A stretch of DNA of 64,000 bases from Modestobacter altitudinis (GCF_005930475.1 NZ_SJEW01000002.1:108678-172677); one strand, 5' to 3'; shown: positions 46,711 through 56,703, counted from the first letter of the stretch. The notes: generated by a model not told the origin, from the letters alone. Translations and numbers: made by a program.

Positions 46711-47571
46711 TCAGGCGTCCCGACGGCGGAGCACCACGGCCCCGGCGAGCAGCGGGAGGAGCGCGTAAGCCGCGATCACGAGCAAGCCGGTGGCTGCGGT
46801 GAGCTGCTCACCGCCGGAGGACAGCGAGTCCTCGCTGCCGCCGAGGAACGCACCCGAGGCCGGCAGCGGCAGGTAGCGGGCGATCGTCTCCACCCAGTTC
46901 AGGCTGATGAAGGCCAGGACGCCGGGCAGCAGCAGCAGGACCGTGAGGGCGACGGTGATCGCGCCGGCGCTGGAACGGAGCAGCGTGCCCACGCCCAGGG
47001 AGAACAGCGCCGCGGCGATCAGGAAGTACACGGTCCCGCCGAACACCTGCCAGGTCCGCGCGTCGTCGAGGGCGGGAACGAGGTCGTGCTCGGCGAGCTG
47101 CGGCATCGTCACGAGGTAGGACAGAGCGATGCTCAGGGCCGCGACGGCCGCGGTGAGGACGCTGAGCGCGATCGCCTTGGCCAGGAGCACCGGCACGCGG
47201 GTGGGCACCGCGGCGAACGTCGAGTGGATCATCCCCGTGGAGTACTCACCGGTGATGAGCAGTGCGCCGAGTACAGCGATGGTCAGCATCCCGATCTGGA
47301 AGCCGCCGGAGACGAACTCGGCACCGTTGGTCGTGGCGAGCGTCGGTGCGGTGACCGGGTCGGCGGCCATGGCGTCCACGGACGCCGCGACGGCCAGGGA
47401 GATCCCGGTGATCAGGACGACGGTGGCGCCCAGCACCCACCAGGTCGAGCGCAGCGAGAGCAGCTTGCGCCACTCGCCGCGCAGGATGCCGAGAAAGCTC
47501 GGTCGAGCTTCCACGGCGGGCCGAGCGACGGTTGGGTGGACGGCGGCGGCAGTGGCGGTGATCGTGCTCAT
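46711..47571 (-). CDS. ABC-2 type transporter permease
   Basis: A 286-aa membrane protein with six predicted segments, for example STWWVLGATVVLITGISLAV and IGMLTIAVLGALLITGEYST. The GEYSTGMIHSTFAAVP turn is typical of ABC-2 permeases. It is coupled by a four-base overlap to the ATPase upstream, so together they form an exporter; the substrate is unknown. Last gene of a four-gene leftward operon. Confidence 0.88.
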   Translation of the reverse strand: MSTITATAAAVHPTVARPAVEARPSFLGILRGEWRKLLSLRSTWWVLGATVVLITGISLAVAASVDAMAADPVTAPTLATTNGAEFVSGGFQIGMLTIAVLGALLITGEYSTGMIHSTFAAVPTRVPVLLAKAIALSVLTAAVAALSIALSYLVTMPQLAEHDLVPALDDARTWQVFGGTVYFLIAAALFSLGVGTLLRSSAGAITVALTVLLLLPGVLAFISLNWVETIARYLPLPASGAFLGGSEDSLSSGGEQLTAATGLLVIAAYALLPLLAGAVVLRRRDA

Positions 47572-48512
47572 CGGTTCTCCCCCTTCGGGGCGGTCGGGGC
47601 GGTGGCAGTGCCGTCGGACCGGTACTCGACCGCGTCCTGGGTGAGGGTCATGTAGGCCTCCTCGAGGCTGGCGCTGCGCGGGCTGAGCTCGTGCAGCGCG
47701 ATGCCGTGGGCGCAGGCGAGCTCACCGACGCGCTCAGCGTCGATCCCGCGGAGCTCCAGCGCGCCGGGCGCCGAGGAGGTGACGGCGGCGCCGTCGGCCT
47801 CCAGGAGCGCGGCGAGCTCGGTCGCTCGTGGGGACCGCACCCGGACCGCCGCCGCCGACACCGAGTCGATGACCTGCTGCACCGGGCCGGCGGCGATGAT
47901 CCGGCCCCGGCCGATGACCAGCAGCTGGTCGGCCGTCTGCGCCATCTCGCTCATCAGGTGCGAGGAGAGGAACACCGTGCGTCCCTCATCAGCCAGAGAC
48001 CGCACGAGCCGCCGCACCCACTGGACGCCCTCGGGGTCCAGGCCGTTGACCGGCTCGTCGAGGATGAGCGTCCGCGGGTCGCCCAGCATCGCCGAGGCGA
48101 TCCCCAGGCGCTGCCCCATCCCCAGCGAGAACCCGCCCACGCGCTTGCGGGCGACGGTCGCCAGGCCCGTCATCTCGATGACCTCGTCGACCCGCGCGGC
48201 CGGGATGTTGTGCGTGGCGGCCATCGTGCGCAGGTGCGAGCGGGCGCTGCGGCCGGTGTGCACGGCCTTGGCGTCCAGCAACGCCCCGACCTCGCGCAGC
48301 GGCGCGCGGTGGCGGGCGTAAGCCATCCCGTTGACGGTGACGGTGCCCGACGTCGGCCGGTCCAGACCCATGATCATCCGCATGGTGGTGGACTTGCCGG
48401 CGCCGTTGGGCCCGAGGAACCCGGTGACCGAGCCCGGTGCGATGGTGAAGCTGATGTCGTCGACGGCGGTCTTGTCGCCGTAGCGCTTGGTGAGCTGGTG
48501 TGCCTCGATCAT
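47568..48512 (-). CDS. ABC transporter ATP-binding protein
   Basis: A 314-aa ATPase: Walker A GPNGAGKSTTM, signature GFSLGMGQRLGIA, Walker B TLILDEPVNGLDP and switch His in LSSHLMSEM. A C-terminal ~90-residue domain follows, as in drug- or antibiotic-type ABC-2 exporters. Overlaps the permease gene and the oxidoreductase gene by four bases each. Confidence 0.9.
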   Translation of the reverse strand: MIEAHQLTKRYGDKTAVDDISFTIAPGSVTGFLGPNGAGKSTTMRMIMGLDRPTSGTVTVNGMAYARHRAPLREVGALLDAKAVHTGRSARSHLRTMAATHNIPAARVDEVIEMTGLATVARKRVGGFSLGMGQRLGIASAMLGDPRTLILDEPVNGLDPEGVQWVRRLVRSLADEGRTVFLSSHLMSEMAQTADQLLVIGRGRIIAAGPVQQVIDSVSAAAVRVRSPRATELAALLEADGAAVTSSAPGALELRGIDAERVGELACAHGIALHELSPRSASLEEAYMTLTQDAVEYRSDGTATAPTAPKGENR

Positions 48513-49537
48513 GACGATGCCCTTCGTGATGTCTTGGTGAGCGGGGCCGCCCGCCCGGGCTCGGCCGGGGTGATGCGGACGACGACGTTGCCGCGCTTGC
48601 GGCCGGTGTCGACGTAGCGGTGGGCCTCGGCGATGTCTCCGAGGTCGAAGGTCCGGTCGCGGACCGCCCGGAAGGAGCCGGCCTCGGCGAGGTCGACCAG
48701 CGCAGCCAGGTCCTCGGCGGTGCCCTTCCCGGGGCCGGCGGTGACCACGTGGTCGGTCCGCCGGCTGCGTAGCGGCGCCCGCAGCAGCCCGGGCAGGTCG
48801 GTGATCACCAGTAGCAGCGCACCACCCGGCTTCAGGAGATGCCGCACCCGCTCGAAGGACGCGTTGCCGACGCAGTCGACGATCACGTCATAGGTCGCGG
48901 CCTCCGCGGTGAAGTCATCGACCGTGTGGTCGATCACCCGGTCGGCGCCCAGCTCGGTCACCAGGTCGCGATTGCCGCCGCTGCAGACGCCGGTGACGTG
49001 CGCGCCGGCGTGCTTGGCGAGCTGAACCGCCGCGCTGCCCACGGCGCCCGACGCCCCGTTGACGAGCACCGTGGCACCCGGTGCGACGTGAGCCTGGCCG
49101 AGGAAGCCTCGAGCGGTGAGCCCACCGAAGACCAAGGTCACCGCGTCCTCGAACGTCATGCTCCGGGGCTTCAGCGCGATGAGGCCGTCCCGGCGCACCC
49201 GGGCGAACTCGGCGTGCCCGCCGAACGCGGCGCCGAGCATCGCGAGCACCTCGTCGCCGGGGCGGAATCCGGTGACGTCGGCGCCGACGGCCTCGACGAC
49301 GCCGGCGACGTCCATGCCCAACACTCGCCGCTTCGGCCGGAAGGCGCCGATTCCGACTGCGGCGAGGAGCCACAGCCCGCGGGGCACCTCGCGGCTGCGG
49401 GCGCGGTGGTCTGCGGCACTGACCGTGCTCGCATGGACCCGGATGAGGACGTCGTCCCGGCCGATCGACGGGCGCGACAGCTCCTGCACCCGGACGTTGT
49501 CCGGACCGCCGAACCGGCGGTAGACCGCGGCCCTCAT
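48509..49537 (-). CDS. NAD(P)-dependent quinone-oxidoreductase-type alcohol dehydrogenase
   Basis: A 342-aa medium-chain dehydrogenase: GroES-like N-terminus (LGMDVAGVVEAVGADVTGF, GDEVLAML), then a Rossmann fold with VNGASGAVGSAAVQLAKHAG. It lacks the catalytic zinc cysteines, so it belongs to the zinc-independent quinone reductase branch. Coupled to both neighbours by four-base overlaps. Confidence 0.87.
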   Translation of the reverse strand: MRAAVYRRFGGPDNVRVQELSRPSIGRDDVLIRVHASTVSAADHRARSREVPRGLWLLAAVGIGAFRPKRRVLGMDVAGVVEAVGADVTGFRPGDEVLAMLGAAFGGHAEFARVRRDGLIALKPRSMTFEDAVTLVFGGLTARGFLGQAHVAPGATVLVNGASGAVGSAAVQLAKHAGAHVTGVCSGGNRDLVTELGADRVIDHTVDDFTAEAATYDVIVDCVGNASFERVRHLLKPGGALLLVITDLPGLLRAPLRSRRTDHVVTAGPGKGTAEDLAALVDLAEAGSFRAVRDRTFDLGDIAEAHRYVDTGRKRGNVVVRITPAEPGRAAPLTKTSRRASS

Positions 49538-50286
49538 CGGACGGCCTGCCCAGCCTGCAGCGCGGCGACCGCCCCTGGCTTGAAGCCCTTGGCGATCAGG
49601 TAGATGCCGAACGAGACCTCGAACACCGCGACCGGGATCGCAGCAACAAGGGCCAGCGGGGACACGTTCTCGTAGACGCCGAAGAAGATCGCGATGTCGG
49701 AGACCAGGAGCAGCGGGGCACCGACGAACGCGATGAGCGGCAGGGTGCGGGGCACCAGGCCGGACCGGTACAGCACGTAGCCCAGGAGCAGGTCGACGAA
49801 GACGGGCATCAGGCTCTGGGAGAGCAGGAACGTCCAGGTGTAGACGGCGACCAGGGTGTGGCCCGTCGTGAGCAGCGAGGCCGGGTCCGTGCCGGTGGTC
49901 CCGACGACGTCGGTGCGCAGGGTGACGACCGTGAGCATGCTGACGACGCCGACGAAGATCAGGCTGGTCTCCACGAGCCGGGCGGTCACGATCCCGAGGG
50001 CGGCGCTGTGGTTCTGCCGCTTGAGCACCGGGAAGAGCACGACGGCGGTGCTGATGCCGGCCACGCCGATGACGACCTCCGACAGCGCGCCCACCATCAC
50101 GCCGGTGTCGCTGCCGGCACCCAGGAGGAAGGCGCCGACGTCGTCCTTCACCGGCTTGTACAAGCCCAGAGCGGGGATCGAGACGAACGTGAGCAGGTAC
50201 AGCACCCCGGCGATTCGGGCTCTCCGCCTCATCGGGTCCGGCGCCGGTCGGCTCGCTGCGGTGGTTGTAGGTGCGGTGGTGGTCAT
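49534..50286 (-). CDS. DUF4386-type membrane protein
   Basis: A 250-aa integral membrane protein with about six segments (RIAGVLYLLTFVSIPALGLY, then VVSMLTVVTLRT and TWTFLLSQSLMPVFVDLLLG). The RIAGxLYLLTF start is the hallmark of the DUF4386 family, whose function is unknown. First gene of the operon; the ATG is preceded by a 257-base control region with direct repeats. Confidence 0.85.
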   Translation of the reverse strand: MTTTAPTTTAASRPAPDPMRRRARIAGVLYLLTFVSIPALGLYKPVKDDVGAFLLGAGSDTGVMVGALSEVVIGVAGISTAVVLFPVLKRQNHSAALGIVTARLVETSLIFVGVVSMLTVVTLRTDVVGTTGTDPASLLTTGHTLVAVYTWTFLLSQSLMPVFVDLLLGYVLYRSGLVPRTLPLIAFVGAPLLLVSDIAIFFGVYENVSPLALVAAIPVAVFEVSFGIYLIAKGFKPGAVAALQAGQAVR

Positions 50287-50390
50287 GGCGTGTCCTTCAC
50301 AGGTCAGCGAGGCCGTCGCGCTGAGGGACCGACCTCGCGCACGTGGATGTCGGTGGACGTTCCGGGTGGTGCGCTCAGGAAGCTAGGAAC

Positions 50391-50439
50391 CGATGTGGTG
50401 AGCAGGGATCACATGGATGCGGTGATCGATGTGGTGAGC
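50391..50439. repeat. Two 13-bp direct repeats in the divergent control region
   Basis: CGATGTGGTGAGC occurs at 50391-50403 and 50427-50439, 36 bases apart, with related GATGCGGTGATC between. The region separates the leftward ABC/oxidoreductase operon from the rightward MFS gene, so these may be operator sites. Confidence 0.5.
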
Positions 50440-50543
50440 TGACCGCCCCGAGCGCACCAAGCGGCCAGGTCCCCGCTGCACGGCCATCCACCGGTGGCGG
50501 GCCGGCCGCACATGCTGGCCTCGAGCCGGAAGGGGACGCGCCG

Positions 50544-51792
50544 ATGCCCGACGTCTCCCAGCCCCGGGGGGCCGCCGAGCGCCGGGCCGGGTGGGGGTTC
50601 ATCGCGCTGTTCGCGGCGGCTCACCTGGGAGCGACCTTGCAGCTGCTCGCACCCCTGCTGGTCACCTTGGCCCTGAAGGTCGACTCGCTGGTGGGCAGCG
50701 ACCAGGCGCCGAACAGCCTGGCGCTGGTGACCGGAGTCGGCGCCTTTCTGGCGCTGTTCGCCAACCCGTTCTTCGGCAAGCTGAGCGACCGCACGGCCGG
50801 GAGGTTCGGCATGCGCCGCCCCTGGATGGTAGGCGGACTGCTGGGTGGGTTCCTGGGGCTGCTCGTCATCGCGGTGGCGCCGACGATCCCGGTCGTCCTG
50901 CTGGGGTGGTGCCTCGCGCAGCTGTTCTTCAATGCGCTGCTCGCCGCGATGGTGGCGGTGCTGCCGGACCAGATCCCGACCTCTCAGCGCGGCCTTGTCT
51001 CCGGCGTCCTGGGCATCTGCCTGCCCATCGCGTCGGTGACCGGCACCTTTCTGGTCCAGCTGTTCACCGGCAACTCCCTGGCCATGTTCCTGGCCCCGAG
51101 CGCGATCGGCGGGTTCTTCGTCCTGCTGTTCGCAGGCGTGCTGCACGACCGCCGTCTCGCCGCCGCCGACCGGCCGGCCTGGTCCTGGCGAGGATTCGCC
51201 GGCACCTTTACGTCAACCCGCGGAAGAACCCCGACTTCAGCTGGGCGTTCGCCAGCCGGTTCCTGTTCGTCTCGGCGTACACCTTCCTGGTCACCTACAT
51301 GGCGTTCTACCTGCTGGACGACATCGGCACCGCCAAGTCCGAGGTGCCGCGGCAGATCTTCACCGGCACCGTGGTCCAAGCCCTCTTCATCGCCGCCGCG
51401 TCACTGCTCGGGGGCCGCTGTCGGATCGGATCGGTCGGCGAAAGATCTTCGTGGTCACCGCCTCGATCGTGTACGGCCTGGCGATGTTCGCCGCCGCCGT
51501 CGCCGCCGACGTCAACGGCTTCCTGGTCGGCATGGCGATCAGCGGGCTCGGGTTCGGCCTGTACATGGCCGTCGACCTGGCCCTCGTCGCCGATGTGCTG
51601 ACGGGGACGGACACCGCCAAGGACCTCGGCGTGTTCAACATCGCCAACGCGCTGCCGTTCTCCATCGCCCCAGCGATCGCCTCCGCCGTCCTCGCCGTCA
51701 GCGGCGGCGGCTACGGCGCGCTGTATGCCGTGGCGGGGGTCTGCGCGTTCGCCGGTGCGGCCGCGATCCTGCCCGTGCGGCGGGTCCGCTGA
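50544..51792 (+). pseudogene. MFS transporter with two frameshifts
   Basis: An MFS permease of the sugar/GPH-like type, about 415 codons long, with twelve membrane segments spread over three frames. Frame 1 runs from ATG 50544 to about 51207 (GKLSDRTAGRFGMRRPW motif). One base is missing in a T-run at 51207-51209, after which YVNPRKNPDFSWAFASRFL follows. A second base is missing near 51416-51418 inside the conserved LSDRIGRRK loop, after which VTASIVYGLAMFAA runs to 51792. Either decayed or sequence error. Confidence 0.85.
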
Positions 51793-51842
51793 GCAGTCCT
51801 CGTCAGTTCGGGTGGGAGCGGCCAGCGGCCTGGCGGCGAGCC

Positions 51843-54638
51843 TCACCGGTGGTGAGCGACGCCGGTCCGCGGCTCATGGGTGTCGAGCCGTGGCATCAGG
51901 TCCAGCTCCTGTGCCCGTCGCACTGCTGCCCCGCGGTCGTTGACGCCGAGCTTGGCGTAGATGTTCTTGGTGTGCGTGCGGACGGTGTTCAGCGAGACGT
52001 ACAGCTCGCGCGCGATGGCTGGCCCGTCGAGGTGGGTGCCGAGCAGCCGCAGAACGTCCAGCTCGCGAGCGCTCAGCGGCTCGACCAGGCCCGCCTGAGC
52101 CGCTGCGGGGCCCCGGCTCCGGGGCTGGCTGCCGTCGCCGGCGTCCAGACCTTCCAGAAGCCGTCGGGCGTAGCCCGAGGAGGTTCCCTTCGCTGCGGCC
52201 TTGAGCAGCACGGCCATGCCGGGGCCCTCGTCGGCGAACAGACGGACATGGCCGTGCGCCTCCGCCAAGGTCAGCGCACGCTGCAGTGCGCTGTGGGCCG
52301 CGGGCATGTCACCGCGCGCCTGCTCGGCGAGCGCCCGCACCACCAGCACGTCCAGGACGCCGCCGGTGCGTCCACCGACCTCCGCCGCCTGCTGCACGCG
52401 GTTCAGCAACCCCACCGCGCCGGACAGCGATCGTCCGTCGCCGTCGCCCGCCGCCTGGGCCACCAGCCCCCGAGCCAGCGTGACGTGCTCGAACTCGCGC
52501 AGGTACTCCGGGGCGTCCTCGACCGTCAGCCCCCGCTCGGCCGCCCAGGCGAGCACGTCAGCCCACCGGCCGTGCCGGGCGAGCAGCCGCGCCCGCACCG
52601 CGGCCACCGGCCGCACGTCGGGGAAGTAATCCCCGGCGTATCGGAACTGCGCCTCGTCGAGGGGGGCCAGCGCGCCGTCGAGGTCGCCTTCGGCCTCGGC
52701 CATCCGGGCCATCGCGACCAGCCATCGGTACGGGGTCTGCGGCAGGCCGGCGTGCTCGCCCAGCTCCCGGCTGGTGGTGAGGTGCCCGCGGGCGGCCTCG
52801 AGGTCCCCGCGTTCGATCAGCACCCCGGCGAGGGCCACGTGGAGGTCCGCTGCGCCGCGCAGCACTGGGCCGGTCTCGGGCGTCACCAAGCGCAGGACCC
52901 GCTCGAGCGTGCTCATCGCGTCACGGAGCCGGCCCTGGGCGATGCGGATGTCGGCGAGCGCGATCGTGCAGCCGGCCACGTCGGACAGGTGCCCGGCGCG
53001 CTCCAGGTGCGCGGCACAGTCGGCGTACCAGCGGTATCCGGCCTCCAGGTCCCCACCGGTCCAATAGGCGAGCCCGAGCAACCCGGCTGCCGGGCCCCGG
53101 CTGAGATGGTCGTCGTCGCCGGCGAGATCGAGCGCCGTTCGGGCGTGCCTGATGGTGTCGGCCGTGTTCCCGGAGAGCAGGGCCTGTCCGGCGCGGTACA
53201 GGGAGATCGCGCTGGGCACTCGGCGGAATGCGTCGGCGTCGACGACCACCATCCCCGCCGACTCGACCCCGACGGTCTGGCCGTCGCCGGGGGCCGCGAT
53301 CACCCACCGCTCAGCGTCCCGCAGGTGCGCCTCCACGCCCTCGATCTCGCCGCTGACCATGAGCGCCGCCGTGTAGCCGATGCTCAGCACCGGCCGGGTC
53401 TGCAGCACGTCAGCCGGTAGCGCCGCCAGCCAGCGGCGGATGGTGGCCTCCTGACGGCCCTGCTGCAGTGCCGGCAACATCAGCTCGATCAGGTCCGCCG
53501 CGCGCGCGGCGTCGCCGCCGGCCAGCGCGTGGTGCGCCGCCTCGGCCCGCTCGCCGTTGGCCGCGTGCCAGTCGCCGGCCCGCCGGTGCAGGCCGGCGAC
53601 GGCGTCGGGCTGCTCGTCGTGCAGGTACGCCTGCAGGACATCGGCGAACAGGTGGTGGTAGCGGTACCAGCGGCGGCGGTCGTCGAGCGGGACGAGGAAC
53701 AGGTTCGCCCGGTCAAGGGCCTCGAGCATCGCCTTGCCGCCGTCGGTGCCGGTGACGGCGTCGCACAGCGGGCCTGTCAGCCGGGTCAGGACCGAGGTCT
53801 GCAGCAGGAAGCTCCGGACCTGGTCGCTCTGCCGGGCCAGCACCTCCTCGACCAGGTAGTCGACGATGTAGCGGTCGTCTCCGGCGAAGTCGGCGATGAA
53901 CCCGGCCGGGTCATCGCGGCCCTGCAGCGACAGCGCGGCCAGCTGCAGCGCAGCGATCCAGCCCTCGGTGCGGCCCTCGAGCACCGCCACATCGCCGGCG
54001 GTCAGCCGCAGTCTCATCGCCTCGGTCAAGTAGTCCGCGGCCTCCTCTGCGGTGAAGCGCAGGTCGGTGGCGCGCAGCTCGACCAGGTCGCCGCGAGCGC
54101 GTAGCCGGGCCAGCGGCAGCGCCGGGTCGGCGCGGCTGGCGATCACCAGGTGGATCTGCGCGGGCAGGTGCTCGATCAGGAAGGTCAACCCGTGGTGCAC
54201 TTCGGCCGTGTGGATCAGGTGGTAGTCGTCGAGCACCAGGACGACATCGTCGCCGATCTCGGACAACTCGTTGACCAGCGTCGCGAGGACCGCGTCGGTC
54301 GAGGACTGCGGCGACTGCAGCAGGGCCAGAGCGCCGGCGCCGACCCCCTCGGCCGCGCTGCGCAACGCTGCAACCACGTAGGTCCAGAACACCGTTGGGT
54401 CGTTGTCCCGCTCATCGAGGGACAGCCACGCCACCGCCTGGCCGGTCGCGCCACCGGTGGCCAGCCACTCGGTCAGCAGCGTCGTCTTGCCGAAGCCGGC
54501 TGGGGCCGACACCAGCGTCAGCGCCCCCTCGGCCCCGCGGTCCAGGTGCTCGGCCAGGCGTGGCCGGGCGACCGCGCCGTGCCGGCGCCGCGGGATGTGC
54601 AGCTTGGTCTGGAGCAGCGGGCCGGCCATGCCCATCAC
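51843..54638 (-). CDS. MalT-like LuxR-family transcriptional regulator (STAND ATPase)
   Basis: A 931-aa regulator: N-terminal STAND NTPase with Walker A SAPAGFGKTTLL and Walker B VVLVLDDYHLI, a long TPR-like helical middle, and a C-terminal LuxR helix-turn-helix (PLSARELDVLRLLGTHL, then YVSLNTVRTHTKNIYAKLG). Such proteins switch on genes after ligand and ATP binding. It ends 50 bases from the end of the MFS pseudogene; possible targets are the neighbouring transport genes. Confidence 0.9.
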   Translation of the reverse strand: MMGMAGPLLQTKLHIPRRRHGAVARPRLAEHLDRGAEGALTLVSAPAGFGKTTLLTEWLATGGATGQAVAWLSLDERDNDPTVFWTYVVAALRSAAEGVGAGALALLQSPQSSTDAVLATLVNELSEIGDDVVLVLDDYHLIHTAEVHHGLTFLIEHLPAQIHLVIASRADPALPLARLRARGDLVELRATDLRFTAEEAADYLTEAMRLRLTAGDVAVLEGRTEGWIAALQLAALSLQGRDDPAGFIADFAGDDRYIVDYLVEEVLARQSDQVRSFLLQTSVLTRLTGPLCDAVTGTDGGKAMLEALDRANLFLVPLDDRRRWYRYHHLFADVLQAYLHDEQPDAVAGLHRRAGDWHAANGERAEAAHHALAGGDAARAADLIELMLPALQQGRQEATIRRWLAALPADVLQTRPVLSIGYTAALMVSGEIEGVEAHLRDAERWVIAAPGDGQTVGVESAGMVVVDADAFRRVPSAISLYRAGQALLSGNTADTIRHARTALDLAGDDDHLSRGPAAGLLGLAYWTGGDLEAGYRWYADCAAHLERAGHLSDVAGCTIALADIRIAQGRLRDAMSTLERVLRLVTPETGPVLRGAADLHVALAGVLIERGDLEAARGHLTTSRELGEHAGLPQTPYRWLVAMARMAEAEGDLDGALAPLDEAQFRYAGDYFPDVRPVAAVRARLLARHGRWADVLAWAAERGLTVEDAPEYLREFEHVTLARGLVAQAAGDGDGRSLSGAVGLLNRVQQAAEVGGRTGGVLDVLVVRALAEQARGDMPAAHSALQRALTLAEAHGHVRLFADEGPGMAVLLKAAAKGTSSGYARRLLEGLDAGDGSQPRSRGPAAAQAGLVEPLSARELDVLRLLGTHLDGPAIARELYVSLNTVRTHTKNIYAKLGVNDRGAAVRRAQELDLMPRLDTHEPRTGVAHHR

Positions 54639-54935
54639 TCCTCGGTTCGGTCACCGGGCGGCGCGGAGGATGCCGGGGCGGGCGAGCTCACCGTAGCGGC
54701 TCGGCGGCGCGAGATGGGCTGGACGCTGACGGTCCGCCGGGGGCCCAGCGACCTGGCGGTGGTCACCTGCTCACGCCGGCGCGGCGGGGCGCGCACGCTG
54801 GCGGCCGCCGCTGTTCGTCCTGGAGGCCGTGGACGTCGGGACCGGGGCGCGGGATGGGAGGGCAACAGGACCGTGTACGCCAACGCGATCCCGACGACCA
54901 GGGCGCTCCGTGAGCAGACGGGGCCAGCATGCGGC

Positions 54936-56057
54936 TCACGGCCGGAGTGCCGCTCGGACGGCGGCCATGATCGCGTCGTGATCGTAGCCGCGGGTGGTGT
55001 TGGCCATGGTGACGATGCCGAGGTCGTGCTCGGGGTAGAGGCGCATGGCGTTCCAGAAGCCGCCGCCGGTGCCCCAGTGCTCGACGAAGGGGGGTGTGGC
55101 GTCCCGGTCGGCGGGGCGCCGGAACCAGCCGAGTCCGAGGTCGAAGGGGCGGCCGGGAGTGTTGATCCGTCGCATGCGTCGCGCCGACTCTGGCGCGAGG
55201 ACCCGGTGACCGTCGATCACGCCGTCGGCCAGGTGAAGACGCAGCAGTCTGGCTGCGTCGACGGCGCTCCCGATGAGTCCGCCGTAGCCCGCTCCGGCAA
55301 CCCGGAACGGGTGGAGCGAGAGAACGCCGCCGACCCGGCGCCCGGCGATGCCGGGCGGTAAGGCCGCGCGAACCAACGGGGTGGCAACGCGGGGCAGCCG
55401 GACGTAGCCGGTGGCGATGTCCTCACCGGGGACCGGGTCGTAGCCGGTCGCGGTCATGCCCGCAGGGTCCAGCACCGCGGTGCGCATGTGGTCGTCGAAG
55501 CGGCGGCCGGCGGCCCGCGCGATGACTTCGGCGAGCGCCAGGTAGCTCACGTTGGAGTAGCGCGCCGGCCCTCCGGCCGATCGGCGGGTGCGGCCGTGCC
55601 GGGACAGCAGCCGGCGGGCGAACTCGTCCACATCGGATGCGGGGGCACTGGCCGGGAGGACCCACCGCAGCGGCAAGGGATTGCTCAGTCCGGCGGTGTG
55701 GGAGAGCAGATCGCACACGCGTGGCTGCGTCCGACCGGCGCGAACAGCGAACTCGGGCAGCAGGGACCGGACGGGCGCCTCGAGGTCCAGCCGGCCCTCG
55801 TCCGCCAGGCGCATCGCGGCCGTTGCGGTGGCGATCTTGGACATCGAGAACCACGGGTAACGGGTGTCGGCGGTGGCGCTCATCCCGGAGGCCAGGTCGG
55901 CGTGCCCGAAGCCCTCGGCGTGCAGCAGCCGACGCGAGTCGGTGACGGCGATCGTCAGGCCCGGGACCTGATGGCGGTCCATCAGTGCCCTGATCGTCGA
56001 CTGCACTGTGGGCAGTCTGTCGGGCTCACTGCGGACGGGGTCGGTGTTGGCGGTCAT
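54936..56057 (-). CDS. Class C beta-lactamase-like serine hydrolase
   Basis: A 373-aa protein of the beta-lactamase/esterase superfamily with all three motifs: SxxK in FSMSKIATA, YxN in YSNVSYLAL and HxG in EHWGTGGGF. No signal peptide is visible, so it is likely cytoplasmic and more probably an esterase or peptidase than a lactamase. I start at ATG 56057 (MTANTDPVRSEPDRLP). It overlaps the MarR gene by four bases. Confidence 0.87.
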   Translation of the reverse strand: MTANTDPVRSEPDRLPTVQSTIRALMDRHQVPGLTIAVTDSRRLLHAEGFGHADLASGMSATADTRYPWFSMSKIATATAAMRLADEGRLDLEAPVRSLLPEFAVRAGRTQPRVCDLLSHTAGLSNPLPLRWVLPASAPASDVDEFARRLLSRHGRTRRSAGGPARYSNVSYLALAEVIARAAGRRFDDHMRTAVLDPAGMTATGYDPVPGEDIATGYVRLPRVATPLVRAALPPGIAGRRVGGVLSLHPFRVAGAGYGGLIGSAVDAARLLRLHLADGVIDGHRVLAPESARRMRRINTPGRPFDLGLGWFRRPADRDATPPFVEHWGTGGGFWNAMRLYPEHDLGIVTMANTTRGYDHDAIMAAVRAALRP

Positions 56058-56653
56058 CGAGGCGCTCCCTGGGCGGTCCGGCTGCGGACGAAGTCGATGT
56101 AGGCGCGGACGGTCTGTTCTTCGGTGGGATCCAGCGGTCGCCCGACGTAGGTCAGCTGGTTGTCGGCGGGATCGGGGTGTTCCGACAGGTCGTAGGGGCG
56201 CGGGTCCAGTCCGCCGACCTCGCGGAGGGCAGCGTCGAGTCGCTGCAAGGAGATCCGCTGCCGCTGCTCTTCTGAACCGAGTGCGGCCGACAGCGTGCGG
56301 GTTGCGGCCAAGAAGGTCTCCGCAGCCAGCGCATGGGCCTGCTCGCCGACCGCAGTCAGGGCTACCAGCCGCGACCGCCCGTCCGCCGGGTTCGGCTGCT
56401 GTTCGGCGTGCCCTCGCTGCTGGAGGCGGCGGACCCACGTCGACACGGTCGTGGGCCGCATCGCCGTCCATCGGCTGATCTGGCCCGACGGCACCGGGCC
56501 GAAGCGCCGCAGTAGCGAGTAGAAGCCGAACTCCTCCCCGTTGAGCCCGCTGTGCTCGGTGAGCACGCCGTCGAGTGCGTTGGACAAGAGGTGGTTGATC
56601 AGCCAGAGGTCGAACAGCACTGACATGGGCGCGTCAGGGCGCGGGGTGGGCAT
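56054..56653 (-). CDS. MarR-family transcriptional regulator
   Basis: A 199-aa winged-helix regulator: GPVPSGQISRWTAMRPTTVS recognition helix, then WVRRLQQRGHAEQQ and the wing NPADGRSRLVALT with the family DxRS pattern. The C-terminal extension of about 60 residues is unusual. It is co-transcribed with the serine hydrolase and divergent from a GNAT gene only 56 bases away, so it probably controls both. Confidence 0.9.
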   Translation of the reverse strand: MPTPRPDAPMSVLFDLWLINHLLSNALDGVLTEHSGLNGEEFGFYSLLRRFGPVPSGQISRWTAMRPTTVSTWVRRLQQRGHAEQQPNPADGRSRLVALTAVGEQAHALAAETFLAATRTLSAALGSEEQRQRISLQRLDAALREVGGLDPRPYDLSEHPDPADNQLTYVGRPLDPTEEQTVRAYIDFVRSRTAQGAPR

Positions 56654-56697
56654 GCCCTAAGTATTGCGAAGTCGTAGGAGATAGAGCAAGTGCGTAC

Positions 56698-56703
56698 TAC
56701 GCT
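56698..56703 (+). promoter_or_regulatory. Predicted -10 box giving a leaderless GNAT transcript
   Basis: TACGCT ends six bases before the ATG at 56710, the distance expected when transcription starts at the A of the start codon. There is no ribosome site between. No good -35 is visible, so control by MarR binding in the 56-base gap is likely. Confidence 0.45.

Noticed and set aside
50343..53420. 1025-codon plus-strand frame continuing past the MFS gene
   Set aside because: After 51207 it leaves the MFS frame and becomes the mirror of the LuxR regulator gene.
54639..54935. Small plus-strand frames between the LuxR regulator and the serine hydrolase
   Set aside because: No ribosome sites, no conserved character, and codon use unlike neighbouring genes.
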